The position numbers were made by a program, and so were the translations under genes. A stretch of 64,000 nucleotides of DNA. Source: Paenibacillus sp. D2_2. Its GTDB lineage: Bacteria > Bacillota > Bacilli > Paenibacillales > Paenibacillaceae. Location of the stretch: the NCBI RefSeq assembly GCF_031199965.1, contig NZ_CP133605.1:2388501-2452500 (forward strand). Reading direction: 5' to 3'. The stretch's first letter is position 1. Every line of letters begins with the position of its first letter. The notes under the pieces are model-generated. The model was given only the letters and a program-made list of their open reading frames with translations. It did not search any database and was not told the DNA's origin. Below are positions 47,835 to 56,666 of this stretch, piece after piece.

Positions 47835-48506
47835 ATGGCAAAAGTATTGATAATCGAGGATGAAGTATCCATTCGAGAAGATCTGGAGATTTTGCTGAAG
47901 AATGCTGGCTACGAAGTTGTCTGTACAGAGGATTTTTTAAAAGCAGTGGGTGATGTAGAAGACAATAATCCCGATTTGATATTGCTTGATGTAAACCTTC
48001 AGGAATATAGTGGGTTTTCGATATGCACAGGGATTCGTAAGTTTTCAAACGTCCCTATTATTTTCTTAACAGGCAGAAATACTTCTATTGATGAACTACA
48101 GGCCTTTTCTCTAGGAGGCGATGACTACATAACTAAACCCTATCACCCCTCCGTACTTCTGGCTAGAATATCCACCATCTTAAAACGTACAAAGAGCAGT
48201 GTGCGAGATGAGGAGCAGATTCTCATACATAAGGGACTAACGCTGGATCTCCGATCCTACAAAATCATCTATGATGCGAAACAGGAAGAGTTGTCCAAGA
48301 ACGAGTTTAAGTTACTGCATTACCTGTACCAACGAAAAAATGAGGTTGTTCCAAGGTTGGATATAATCGAATACCTATGGGATAACGATGTGTTTATCGA
48401 TGACAATGCCCTGAGTGTTAATGTGACTAGAGTCAGAAGCAAGCTGGAGCAATTAGGAGTGTCTGATTTTATCGAGACAAAAAGAGGGGTAGGATATCGG
48501 ATATGA
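47835..48506 (+). CDS. OmpR-family response regulator, BceR-like
   Basis: 223 aa. Receiver domain (about 1-115) with acidic pocket EDE, phospho-acceptor Asp in LILLDVNLQEYSG, Thr in IFLTGRN and Lys in DDYITKPY. C-terminal trans_reg_C winged helix (about 130-223; LSKNEFKLLHYLYQRKNEVV, SVNVTRVRSKLEQLG). ATG 47835 with AAAGGAGATATAG. Overlaps the kinase start by four bases. With the kinase and the ABC pair downstream it forms a peptide-antibiotic sensing and detoxification module. Confidence 0.9.
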   Translation: MAKVLIIEDEVSIREDLEILLKNAGYEVVCTEDFLKAVGDVEDNNPDLILLDVNLQEYSGFSICTGIRKFSNVPIIFLTGRNTSIDELQAFSLGGDDYITKPYHPSVLLARISTILKRTKSSVRDEEQILIHKGLTLDLRSYKIIYDAKQEELSKNEFKLLHYLYQRKNEVVPRLDIIEYLWDNDVFIDDNALSVNVTRVRSKLEQLGVSDFIETKRGVGYRI

Positions 48507-49521
48507 GCCTCGGAAATTATCTGAAAGATAAAATCATATTGATTCTCATGAATGGGATAGGAGTGTTTCTTCTGTCCCTTTATCTATTTGCTGTTGGGAA
48601 CAACACAGTCACTCTATCTCTCATTGCTGTCACATGGGGATTATCTTTCTGATTTGGATGGTGGTGGACTATGCCGAGCGGAAGCGCCATTTTGACAAGA
48701 TAGATGCATTAATGGAGAAGCTTGATCAACCGTACCTTGTGCAGGAATTCATGGATCATTCATGGCGTCTAGAGGACCGGCTTTATCGAGAAATGCTCAG
48801 AAAGTCTAACAGAGCAGTTGTGGAGCGAATTTATCAGTTGGAAAATGAGCAGCAAGACTATCGTGAATTTATCGAAGGTTGGATTCATGAGGTTAAACTT
48901 CCGATCACTGGGATACGTCTTGCCTGCCATAATCAAGAACAGGATAACAGTAGACGCATAGAAAGATACTTAACCGAAATAGATAACGATGTAGAACAGG
49001 CATTATTCTATGCCAGGTCGGATCAGGTGTATAAAGATTACATCATCAAGGAAACTGAAATAGAGGCTGTAATATTGAACGTGCTTAAGAAAAATAAGTA
49101 CTTAATGATACAAAATCAAATGAGCGCCAAGGTAGAATGTGATCGTATTACCGTATTTTCTGATGGCAAATGGTTGGAATTTATTTTGGGACAAATTCTG
49201 CTCAATGCTATGAAATATAAGAAGGAAAACGGTGGAATGATTTTATTTCAGGCCGAGACGATGAATAGCGGAATCAAATTGACAGTTCGGGATAACGGTG
49301 TGGGCATACCTGAAGGAGACAAGACGCGCATTTTTGAGAAAGGCTTTACTGGTTCCAACGGGCGAAACAGAGGCAAATCTACGGGGATTGGACTGTATCT
49401 TTGCAAGAAGCTTTGTATTAAATTAGGACTCGAAATCAACGCTCAATCCCTAGAAGGAGAGTTTACGGAGATCATTCTGCTCTTTCCCAAACACTCTTTT
49501 CTTTCAAAACTGAAAGATTAG
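48503..49521 (+). CDS. Sensor histidine kinase, BceS-like (frame slip)
   Basis: About 340 aa. ATG 48503 overlaps the regulator stop. Two N-terminal helices with almost no external loop, as in intramembrane-sensing kinases. The frame slips at the four-G run 48636-48639; one more G gives VTWGIIFLIWMVVDYAERKR. Phospho-acceptor His in WIHEVKLPITGIRL, N box LNAMKYK, G1 DNGVGIPEG, G2 GKSTGIGLYLCKKL. Such kinases read the flux through the neighbouring BceAB-type transporter instead of the drug itself. Confidence 0.88.
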
Positions 49522-49597
49522 TGAAAGATAACGATATACAACCTAAGAACGATAGAGACTATATTTGTGTTATCCGTTACGAAAGGAATGAAATAGA

Positions 49598-50365
49598 ATG
49601 AGTGGATTGATTAAGGTGTGCGGTGTAGAGAAATATTATGGAACCAAAGCGAACATTACAAAAGTTCTGAATCGAGTCAGCTTTGACATTAATTCCGGTG
49701 AATTTATTGGAATCATGGGTCCCTCAGGTTCTGGTAAAACAACTTTGCTGAATATGCTCTCAACGATTGACACGGTGACCTCTGGTCATATTTATTTTGA
49801 AAATCAAGACATAACCACGCTGAATGAGGAGAAGCTAGCGGAATTTCGTAAACATAATCTTGGCTTTGTATTTCAGGACTTTAATCTTCTGGATACCCTG
49901 ACGGTTGAAGAAAATATTGTCCTGGCTATGTCATTACAAGGGAAAGGCAAAAAAGAAATTCATGCAAAGTCTAAACAAACAATGGAGCAACTAGGTATCT
50001 ATCAAATCCGAGATAAATTCCCGTATGAAGTGTCAGGCGGACAGAAACAGCGTTGCGCCTGTGCTAGAGCTTTGGTCAATGAACCGAAGCTGATACTCGC
50101 CGATGAACCGACAGGAGCACTTGATTCAAAATCCGCGACAATGCTGTTAGACACGTTTACAACGATGAATGAACATATGGGTGCTACCATTTTGATGGTT
50201 ACGCATGATTCATTTTCAGCCAGTTACTGCAAGCGCATTTTGTTCCTAAAGGATGGTGAAGTTTTTCATGAACTGGTCAAGGGGGACGATTCAAGACGTG
50301 AGTTCCTGAATAAGATCCTGGATGTTCTCTCCCTCACAGGAGGTGACGTATCAGATGCTTGGTAG
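49598..50365 (+). CDS. ABC transporter ATPase, BceA-like
   Basis: 255 aa, MacB/LolD-type ATPase. Walker A MGPSGSGKTTLLN (about 45-57), Q-loop VFQDFNLLDTLT, signature VSGGQKQRCACARAL, Walker B LILADEPTGALDSKS, switch His VTHDSFSA. ATG 49598 behind GAAAGGAATG. Its end overlaps the permease start by 11 bases, so coupled translation is likely. Pairs with the 10-helix permease for bacitracin- or lantibiotic-type resistance; the actual drug is unknown. Confidence 0.92.
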   Translation: MSGLIKVCGVEKYYGTKANITKVLNRVSFDINSGEFIGIMGPSGSGKTTLLNMLSTIDTVTSGHIYFENQDITTLNEEKLAEFRKHNLGFVFQDFNLLDTLTVEENIVLAMSLQGKGKKEIHAKSKQTMEQLGIYQIRDKFPYEVSGGQKQRCACARALVNEPKLILADEPTGALDSKSATMLLDTFTTMNEHMGATILMVTHDSFSASYCKRILFLKDGEVFHELVKGDDSRREFLNKILDVLSLTGGDVSDAW

Positions 50366-52361
50366 ACTCACTCTCCGTAATGTGAGACGGTCCTCGAAAG
50401 ATTACATTATTTATATCGTGACCATGGCTATTGTGGCTGCGCTTATGTTCGCGTTCAATGGCATGATATTCTCTAAAGATATGAAGGATCTCTACAGAGA
50501 ATTTACCATATTTATTGTCCTTGTTGGCTTGGCATCATTTTTCATTGTCATGATCGTCATTTGGCTGATTCATTACATGGTTAACTTTATGATGGAAAAA
50601 CGCAGTCGGGAGTTTGGAACGTATTTGCTTCTAGGCATGAAGAAGAAACAGATCGCTGCAATTTTTCGCTATGAGAATATGATTCTTGGGTTCATTTCCT
50701 TGCTTGCCGGAATCATTCCAGGGATGTTCTTTCAGATTGCGTTTACTAATATTTTCTATTCTATAATGGATGTTGAATATCGTATTTCTCTTGACTTTAG
50801 TCTCTGGAACCTGCTGCTGACCTTCGGTTTGTTCTTATTTGCTTATGGATTGGCTTTATTTAGAGTAAAGCGCAAATTCAACAAGATGACGATTAACAGT
50901 TTGATATCCATGGATAAACATAACGAGATTGTCAAAAATGAAAGAAGCACATGGAAAAAGCTGCTTGTATTCATCTCAGTTGCTTATATCATTCTATTTA
51001 ACGTCCTTGTACTTACCTCCAAGATGAATATTGGATCGATGTGGTTTTATGTTGCCGGCTTGGTGGCAGCGATTTATCTATTGTATATAGGGCTGTCCTC
51101 GTTCTTCATCAGCTATATCAAAAAACAGCACAAGGGGATATACAAAGAGGCGAACATATTTGTGTTTCGGCAGTTGTCATCAAAGATTAAAACGATGCGC
51201 TTCACGATGGGGACACTGACGATTCTGTTTACAACGGTGCTGTTTGCATGGATGGTTGTCATGATGTTTGCTGATTATCAGAACAAAGAGCTTGAGAGGA
51301 GCCATCCATTCGATGTGTTGGTTTTCAGCGATGATACAAAGTATGACTTCCATAATGAACTAAGCATCATTACAGACGATTCAGTTATAGAAAATCAGCA
51401 TATTTATAAAATATATGAAAACGGTACAGATCATATCAATCAGTATCTATATGAACATGTAGACGGCACATGGCAGAATGATCAAGGTAGCTCCTATTTT
51501 GGCCATGATACTTATATGGGCATTAGTGATTATAATTATATTCGGTCCATGCTTGGCTACGAAACCATAGAGCTAGATGATAATGGCTATTTGATTCAAT
51601 GTATCGAGAGGGTAAGACCATATTTAGAGCAGCTCGCCGAAAGTGAATCACTCCTTGGTAACCAAGCTCTTAGTTATAAGGGGACATTCACCGACCCGCT
51701 TTCTCAAAATGGAATGAATGGAGCAGATTATCTGATTGTCGTACCTGATACATTTTTGAAGTCTATGCGCCCTTATTATTCCTTATTGGCTGCAAGTATT
51801 AAGGGAGAAGCACCAGCCCATTTAAGTGAGCGTCTGCTTTCTATTCGATCATCGTTATTGAACGAAGCTGGGGAATATAAGTATTCCATTCAACCTGGAC
51901 AAGGTAGTAATAACATCATTAGCTATTCCTCCATTGTACTTGTTAAGGATAACGATATTGTAGAGGTAGGATTAGTTCTAGTATCTATAGCTTTTATATT
52001 GGCTTATATCGGGATTGTGTTTCTCTGTGCAGCCCTGACAATTCTAGCAGTCCAGCAGCTTAGTGATTCATCGAAGTATAAATTCCGTTATTCCATTTTG
52101 AAGCAGTTGGGATTGAGCAGAAAAGAGACGGATCGGGTTGTTCTGAAGCAATTAGGCGTATATTATTTATGTCCGTTCGTGATATCCATTGTACTTAGTA
52201 TGTTTATCGGCTTGTTTGCGAGCGAACGATTCGTTTATTACACAGGTATTCAAGCGGGAATTTTCTGGTATTATCTGTTGGCCGCTTTCGTGTTTACGGT
52301 GTTATACGCTGTATACTTCATCGTGACCTATGTGGGTTTCTTGAGAAATATATATCACTAA
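50355..52361 (+). CDS. ABC transporter permease, BceB-like
   Basis: About 668 aa from ATG 50355 (MLGRLTLRNVRRSSKDYIIY) behind AGGAGGTGA; an earlier in-frame start lies inside the ATPase gene. Ten predicted helices, with the large extracytoplasmic domain between helices 7 and 8 (about residues 310-530) that is the BceB hallmark and binds the lipid-cycle target. FtsX-type core in KRSREFGTYLLLGMKKKQI and KYRYSILKQLGLSRKETD. Complete, no frame damage. Terminator follows. Confidence 0.92.
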   Translation: MLGRLTLRNVRRSSKDYIIYIVTMAIVAALMFAFNGMIFSKDMKDLYREFTIFIVLVGLASFFIVMIVIWLIHYMVNFMMEKRSREFGTYLLLGMKKKQIAAIFRYENMILGFISLLAGIIPGMFFQIAFTNIFYSIMDVEYRISLDFSLWNLLLTFGLFLFAYGLALFRVKRKFNKMTINSLISMDKHNEIVKNERSTWKKLLVFISVAYIILFNVLVLTSKMNIGSMWFYVAGLVAAIYLLYIGLSSFFISYIKKQHKGIYKEANIFVFRQLSSKIKTMRFTMGTLTILFTTVLFAWMVVMMFADYQNKELERSHPFDVLVFSDDTKYDFHNELSIITDDSVIENQHIYKIYENGTDHINQYLYEHVDGTWQNDQGSSYFGHDTYMGISDYNYIRSMLGYETIELDDNGYLIQCIERVRPYLEQLAESESLLGNQALSYKGTFTDPLSQNGMNGADYLIVVPDTFLKSMRPYYSLLAASIKGEAPAHLSERLLSIRSSLLNEAGEYKYSIQPGQGSNNIISYSSIVLVKDNDIVEVGLVLVSIAFILAYIGIVFLCAALTILAVQQLSDSSKYKFRYSILKQLGLSRKETDRVVLKQLGVYYLCPFVISIVLSMFIGLFASERFVYYTGIQAGIFWYYLLAAFVFTVLYAVYFIVTYVGFLRNIYH

Positions 52362-52379
52362 TTGAAAATTTACACAATG

Positions 52380-52420
52380 AAGGAACTGAAATAGCGCCCG
52401 CTATTATAGTTCCTTTTTTG
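52380..52420 (+). terminator. Terminator of the Bce-type module
   Basis: AAGGAACT...AATAGCG/CGCTATT...AGTTCC stem then TTTTTT. Confidence 0.85.
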
Positions 52421-52452
52421 TTATTTAACTTGGAATAAGTTCAAACTAGTGA

Positions 52453-52512
52453 TTGACAACATAGATACTTGTAACTATAATGATTACAGGTGCTGTAACC
52501 AATGTGATTACA
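52453..52512 (+). promoter_or_regulatory. Promoter with two Rrf2-type operators
   Basis: Consensus promoter TTGACA (52453-52458), 17 bp, TATAAT (52476-52481). Operators TGTAACTATAATGATTACA (52470-52488, over the -10) and TGTAACCAATGTGATTACA (52494-52512). They share the TGTAAC-N7-RTTACA form with the site at 47230. Confidence 0.75.
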
Positions 52513-52544
52513 TCAAATGATTATAGATTGAAGGAGGGATAGAA

Positions 52545-53405
52545 ATGAAAGCAAGGATTCATCCTAAGGCAGAGATTGGGATTGTAAGATTGAAAATCAC
52601 GAATTTAGACCGTTCGCTACGCTTTTATCAGGAAGTGATTGGGCTCCAGCTGCTGCGCCGAGAAACGCATCTTGCTGAGCTTACTGCTGATGGAGAGAAG
52701 GTTCTGCTTGTCCTGGAAGAAAGTGAGCATTTCCATATGATGCAAGGTAGAAATGTATCAGGCTTGTATCATTTTGCTATTCTGGTCCCGGATCGCGTGT
52801 CATTGGGACTGGCACTGCGTAATTTAATCAAGCATCAAATACCGGTTGGTCAAGGAGATCATCTCGTAAGTGAAGCTTTGTATTTGAATGATCCGGATCG
52901 TAATGGGATTGAGATTTATGCCGATCGTCCGCGAGATACGTGGCAGAGAGATGAACTGGGTGAATATAAGATGACCACGGACCCTGTCGATATCCAGGGA
53001 TTGTTGGATATATCGGAGCAAGCCGAGTGGAGCGGTCAGCCGGCAGGAACTAAGATCGGACATGTCCATTTTCATGTTGGTGATCTGAATCGGGCTAGAC
53101 AGTTCTATACGGAGGTTCTAGGTTTCGATATCGTATCCCATTTAGGGCAAGATGCTTTATTTATTTCGGCTGGTGGGTATCATCACCACATCGGACTAAA
53201 TATATGGGCTGGTGTTGGGGCTCCACCAAATCCAGAGGATGCTACAGGGCTACGTTACTTCACAATTACGCTCCCTGATCAGGAGGCTCTTCAAGCAGTC
53301 AAGGATCGTCTGATACAAGCTGGAGTTGTCTATCAGCAAGAACCCGATTCCATTTCGCTTACTGATCCGTTCGGTATCGCCATGCGTCTCGTTGTTGCCC
53401 ATTAA
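52545..53405 (+). CDS. Two-domain VOC / glyoxalase-like dioxygenase (CatE-like)
   Basis: 286 aa with two vicinal-oxygen-chelate domains: about 10-125 (GIVRLKITNLDRSLRFYQEV, GLYHFAILVPDR, NDPDRNGIEIYADRP) and about 165-285 (IGHVHFHVGDLNRARQFYTE, YHHHIGLNIW, DPFGIAMRLV). Metal ligands His in HVHFHV and YHHHIG plus a Glu/Asp in IEIYAD fit the family. Similar to CatE and YkcA of Bacillales (quinone or catechol detoxification). RBS GGAGGG. Promoter carries two Rrf2-type operators, so electrophile-responsive control is likely. Confidence 0.87.
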   Translation: MKARIHPKAEIGIVRLKITNLDRSLRFYQEVIGLQLLRRETHLAELTADGEKVLLVLEESEHFHMMQGRNVSGLYHFAILVPDRVSLGLALRNLIKHQIPVGQGDHLVSEALYLNDPDRNGIEIYADRPRDTWQRDELGEYKMTTDPVDIQGLLDISEQAEWSGQPAGTKIGHVHFHVGDLNRARQFYTEVLGFDIVSHLGQDALFISAGGYHHHIGLNIWAGVGAPPNPEDATGLRYFTITLPDQEALQAVKDRLIQAGVVYQQEPDSISLTDPFGIAMRLVVAH

Positions 53406-53487
53406 TAATGTTGAGCTAGTTAATATTCACTGTTCATAGGAGCAGTGTTAATGAATAAATGGAAGTTATAAATTGGAGGTAATTAAA

Positions 53488-54126
53488 ATGGCTAAAATTG
53501 CAATCGTAGGAGCAACAGGTAAAGCAGGCAGTCGTATTATGAAAGAAGCGTTGGATCGCGGACATGAAGTAACAGCGATCGTACGTAGTGCATCCAAATT
53601 GGACAATAAGGATGTTCCTGTAATTGAGAAGGATGTATTCGAACTGAAAGCAGAAGATGTGAAGAACTTCGATGTTGTAGTGAATGCCTTTGGCGCACCA
53701 GCAGGTCAAGAGCATCTGCATGTGGATGCCGGTAACGTATTGATTGAAGCGATAAAAGGGGCACCGACCACAAGATTGATCGTGGTTGGCGGGGCAGGCA
53801 GCTTGTATGTAGATGAAGCGAAGACGACCCGAGTGATGGATACACCAGGGTTCCCAGCGATCTTCTTCCCAACAGCTTCGAATCAGGGCAAGAACCTAGA
53901 AATTCTGCAAGCAACCGATTCGATCAAATGGACTTTTATTAGTCCCTCGGCTAACTTTGCGATCGGTAGACGGACCGGAGCTTACCAGACAGGCAAGGAC
54001 CATCTTCTTGTCAACTCCAAAGGAGACAGTTATGTCAGCTATGAGGATTTTGCGGTCGCGGTGGTAGATGAGATCGAACATCCTGAACATATTAACGAGC
54101 GATTCACAGTTGTATCCGAAGCTTAA
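53488..54126 (+). CDS. NAD(P)H-binding oxidoreductase, YwnB-like
   Basis: 212 aa from ATG 53488 behind GGAGGTAATT. Rossmann dinucleotide loop IAIVGATGKAGSRIM (about 4-18), VVNAFGAPAG, LIVVGGAGSLYVD, WTFISPSANF. Atypical SDR of the NmrA/YwnB type, lacking a Tyr-xxx-Lys active site; probably a quinone or flavin reductase or redox sensor. 82 bases after the glyoxalase-like gene with no terminator between, so the same transcript. In B. subtilis ywnB neighbours the Rrf2 gene ywnA; here a Bce-type module separates them. Confidence 0.87.
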   Translation: MAKIAIVGATGKAGSRIMKEALDRGHEVTAIVRSASKLDNKDVPVIEKDVFELKAEDVKNFDVVVNAFGAPAGQEHLHVDAGNVLIEAIKGAPTTRLIVVGGAGSLYVDEAKTTRVMDTPGFPAIFFPTASNQGKNLEILQATDSIKWTFISPSANFAIGRRTGAYQTGKDHLLVNSKGDSYVSYEDFAVAVVDEIEHPEHINERFTVVSEA

Positions 54127-54172
54127 TTCAGAATTGACAAAATTCAATATATATGGTGGATTACTTCACCTT

Positions 54173-54203
54173 ATAGCCTCCATCGTCATGGAGGCTATTT
54201 TTG
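54173..54203 (+). terminator. Terminator
   Basis: ATAGCCTCCA-TCGTCA-TGGAGGCTAT then TTTTTG. Confidence 0.88.
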
Positions 54204-54237
54204 TGTTACAAAGATCAATTCACACAATAATATATGG

Positions 54238-54419
54238 GTTGAACTGAAGAGGGCAGGAAAAGGCAAGAGGCTGAAATGATTCTGAAGAAGCGAAGCGTTC
54301 GCCTTTGTGAGCGGATTTCTACCATGTCTGAATTTGTATATCAAGAAATCCGCGAACAACAGCGATTGTAAGAACATTTCACCCGGCTGCCTTCAGCTGG
54401 ACAATCAATTCGTTCAACT
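54238..54419 (+). repeat. Repeat family 2, copy A
   Basis: From GTTGAACTGAAG to CAATTCGTTCAAC, about 182 bp with short inverted ends. Shared blocks with copy B: CTGAAATGATTCTG, GCGTTCGCCTTTGTGA, ATTTCTACC, TCAAGAAATC, CAACAGCGAT and AAGAACATTTCA. Inner GCGGATTTCT/AGAAATCCGC arms would form a hairpin. It fills the gap ahead of the sugar permease genes. Confidence 0.75.
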
Positions 54420-54554
54420 CATATTAACAGCAAAAAGTAAAATTCGTTCCAAAATGCTCATTTCTATTTCTTATGAGACAGCGCTTACTTTCTTACAATT
54501 AAAACACATTCGATATTTCATTTTGCTAGACAACTGCCGAGGAGGAGAGAGAGA

Positions 54555-55461
54555 ATGAAGCAGTCCAAAAAATCCTTACAGCTCAGCATGGGGATAAAGG
54601 AGCAGATCGCCGGGTATTTATTTGTTACCCCCTTAATGCTGGGACTGATTATTTTAACCCTGATTCCGGTGCTTGGTTCCTTGCTGCTTAGTTTCACGAA
54701 TTGGAACTTTGTCGCTGGAATCGGTGCTATGAAATTTGCCGGGTAAGTAATTTCGTAAAGCTGATGCACGATAGTGTCTTCATGAAAAGCTTGGTCAACA
54801 ATTTAATATTCGTTGTTATTGTACCGCTTACCATGATCGTTGCATTATTCCTGGCCATTCTGATTGATAAACATATTTATTTGAAAGATTTCTTCAAGGT
54901 GGTATACTTCCTGCCTTATATTTCGAGTATCGTAGCTGTAGCCATGGTATGGCAGGTGTTGTTCCATCCATCCTTGGGGCCAGTAAACAATATGTTGATG
55001 TCGTTAGGTATAAGCAATCCGCCGAAGTGGCTTGCTGATATCGATTTCGCACTACCTTCGCTTATGATGATTCAATTATGGATTATGCTCGGCTATAACA
55101 TCATTATTTACATAGCTGGATTGCAATCCATTCCTAAAGATCTCTATGAAGCGTCAGAGATTGATGGGGCAAATGCATGGGTGAAATTCAAGAGCATTAC
55201 ATTACCTTGCGTATCTCCAACGACATTTTTCTTGTTGGTCACCGGGATTATCGGTACGTTCAAGATTTTTGATCTGATTCAGGTATTGACGCAAGGGGAC
55301 CGGCCAACTCTACTACTGTTATCGTCTATGAGTTGTATGATACAGCCTTTAACCAGTTAAAGACGGGTTATGCTTCTAGTATGGCATTGGTTCTGTTTGT
55401 AATCTGCCTAATCATTACTACCTTGCAAATGTTAGCCCAGAAAAAATGGGTTAATTACTAA
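54555..55461 (+). CDS. Sugar ABC transporter permease 1, MalF/UgpA-like (two frame slips)
   Basis: About 301 aa. ATG 54555 follows GAGGAGAGAGAG. N-terminal IAGYLFVTPLMLGLIILTLI is typical of CUT1-family permeases. Slip 1 at GGG 54741-54743: one more G gives AMKFAGVSNFVKLM. Slip 2 at GGGG 55295-55298: one more G gives LTQGGPANSTTVIVYELYD and then FNQLKTGYASSMALVLF, ending KKWVNY at 55461. The EAA loop (DLYEASEIDGANAWVKFKSI) is intact. Likely imports an oligosaccharide with its partner and the binding protein at 56667. Confidence 0.88.
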
Positions 55462-55487
55462 TCAACCGACGAGAGGAGGTACTGAAA

Positions 55488-56309
55488 TTGAAAATAAATC
55501 TATCGAAATTGATATGGACGATCGTAATGGCACTTATCGGGATCCTATTCGTACTTCCATTTATTTGGATGTTGTCGACTTCATTTAAGCCCGAGACGGA
55601 TGTATTCAAATTCCCGATTGAATGGATTCCGAAGCATTGGAACCTCATTGAGAATTACAGGACTGTATGGAGCGGCGACTTTGTCCGTTACTACTGGAAT
55701 TCTATATACATCACAATCGCAACTACTGTAATTAATGTTATCGTCTGTGCACTGGCGGCTTATGGCTTCTCTAAATTACGCTTCTGGGGCAGAGATACGA
55801 TGTTTGTATTTGTACTTGCTCTGTACATGGTACCGCCACAGGCTTCATTAGTACCGCAGTTTCTTTTGTTCAATTGGTTTGATTTGATCAACACACATTT
55901 AGGCCTAATTCTGCTTAACAGCTTCAGTATTATTGGAGCCTTCATGTTGAAACAGTTCTTTATGGGCGTTAGTAATGAATATCTTGAGTCCGGTAAAATA
56001 GATGGCGCGGGTTACTTCCGCACCTTCTGGCAGATCGCTTTGCCGCTCATTCGCCCAGGTGTAGCTACCTATGCAATCCTTCGTTTTATTTGGACGTGGA
56101 ATGATTACCAATACCCGTTAATCTTCCTGAAATCTAAAGAACTGTTCACCGTTCAGCTTGGAATCAGACTATTTGGTGACCAATATGGAGACGTCTATTC
56201 CTTAATGATGGCTGGGGCTGTATCCGCGATTCTTCCATTGTTGATTATTTTTGCAATCGGTCAGAAGCAGGTTATTGAAGGAATTTCGCTCGGTGGTGTG
56301 AAGGGATAA
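55488..56309 (+). CDS. Sugar ABC transporter permease 2, MalG/UgpE-like
   Basis: 273 aa, TTG start at 55488 behind GAGGAGGTACTG. Six helices. EAA loop EYLESGKIDGAGYFRTFWQI; the start of helix 1 (LIWTIVMALIGILFVLPFIW) and MLSTSFKPETDVF are typical of CUT1 second permeases. Complete, no frame damage. 26 bases after permease 1. No ATPase gene accompanies them; CUT1 systems of Firmicutes commonly share an MsmX-type ATPase encoded elsewhere. Confidence 0.92.
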   Translation: MKINLSKLIWTIVMALIGILFVLPFIWMLSTSFKPETDVFKFPIEWIPKHWNLIENYRTVWSGDFVRYYWNSIYITIATTVINVIVCALAAYGFSKLRFWGRDTMFVFVLALYMVPPQASLVPQFLLFNWFDLINTHLGLILLNSFSIIGAFMLKQFFMGVSNEYLESGKIDGAGYFRTFWQIALPLIRPGVATYAILRFIWTWNDYQYPLIFLKSKELFTVQLGIRLFGDQYGDVYSLMMAGAVSAILPLLIIFAIGQKQVIEGISLGGVKG

Positions 56310-56381
56310 GGAAGTCAAAATAGTTTCGCTTAAGTAAAAATAGGGAACTTCGAAACAAATGATAGTATGGTAGGATTTTTG

Positions 56382-56399
56382 TGTAAGCGATTACTTACA
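56382..56399 (+). promoter_or_regulatory. cre-like palindrome
   Basis: TGTAAGCGATTACTTACA, a palindrome that also fits the CcpA cre pattern (TGnAAnCGnWnnC). It follows the permease genes and could serve catabolite control of the binding-protein transcript; the factor is inferred. Confidence 0.45.
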
Positions 56400-56402
56400 A
56401 TA

Positions 56403-56624
56403 AGTTGAACTGATGATTGTACAGATGAATGCTTCGGTTGAAATGTTCTTCCGATCGCTGTTGCTCACAGATTTCTTGATTCAATAGAATCCAATAAGGT
56501 AGAAATCTGTTCACAAAGGCGAACGCAGCTTATGCTTCCGAAGCTAGCTTTCTTTCAGAAAGCTCTCAGCTTCTCCAGAATCATTTCAACCCTTCGCTGT
56601 TCTCTGTGTAATCTTTAGTTCAAC
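56403..56624 (-). repeat. Repeat family 2, copy B (inverted)
   Basis: About 222 bp, reverse orientation to copy A, ending AGTTGAAC at left and GTTCAAC at right. It holds an extra ~40-bp stem (GCTAGCTTTCTTTCAGAAAG) that copy A lacks. It lies between the permeases and the binding-protein gene. Confidence 0.75.
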
Positions 56625-56666
56625 TATTATAGAAGTCGCTCAAGTAGTTATTAGAGGAGGGTCTAT

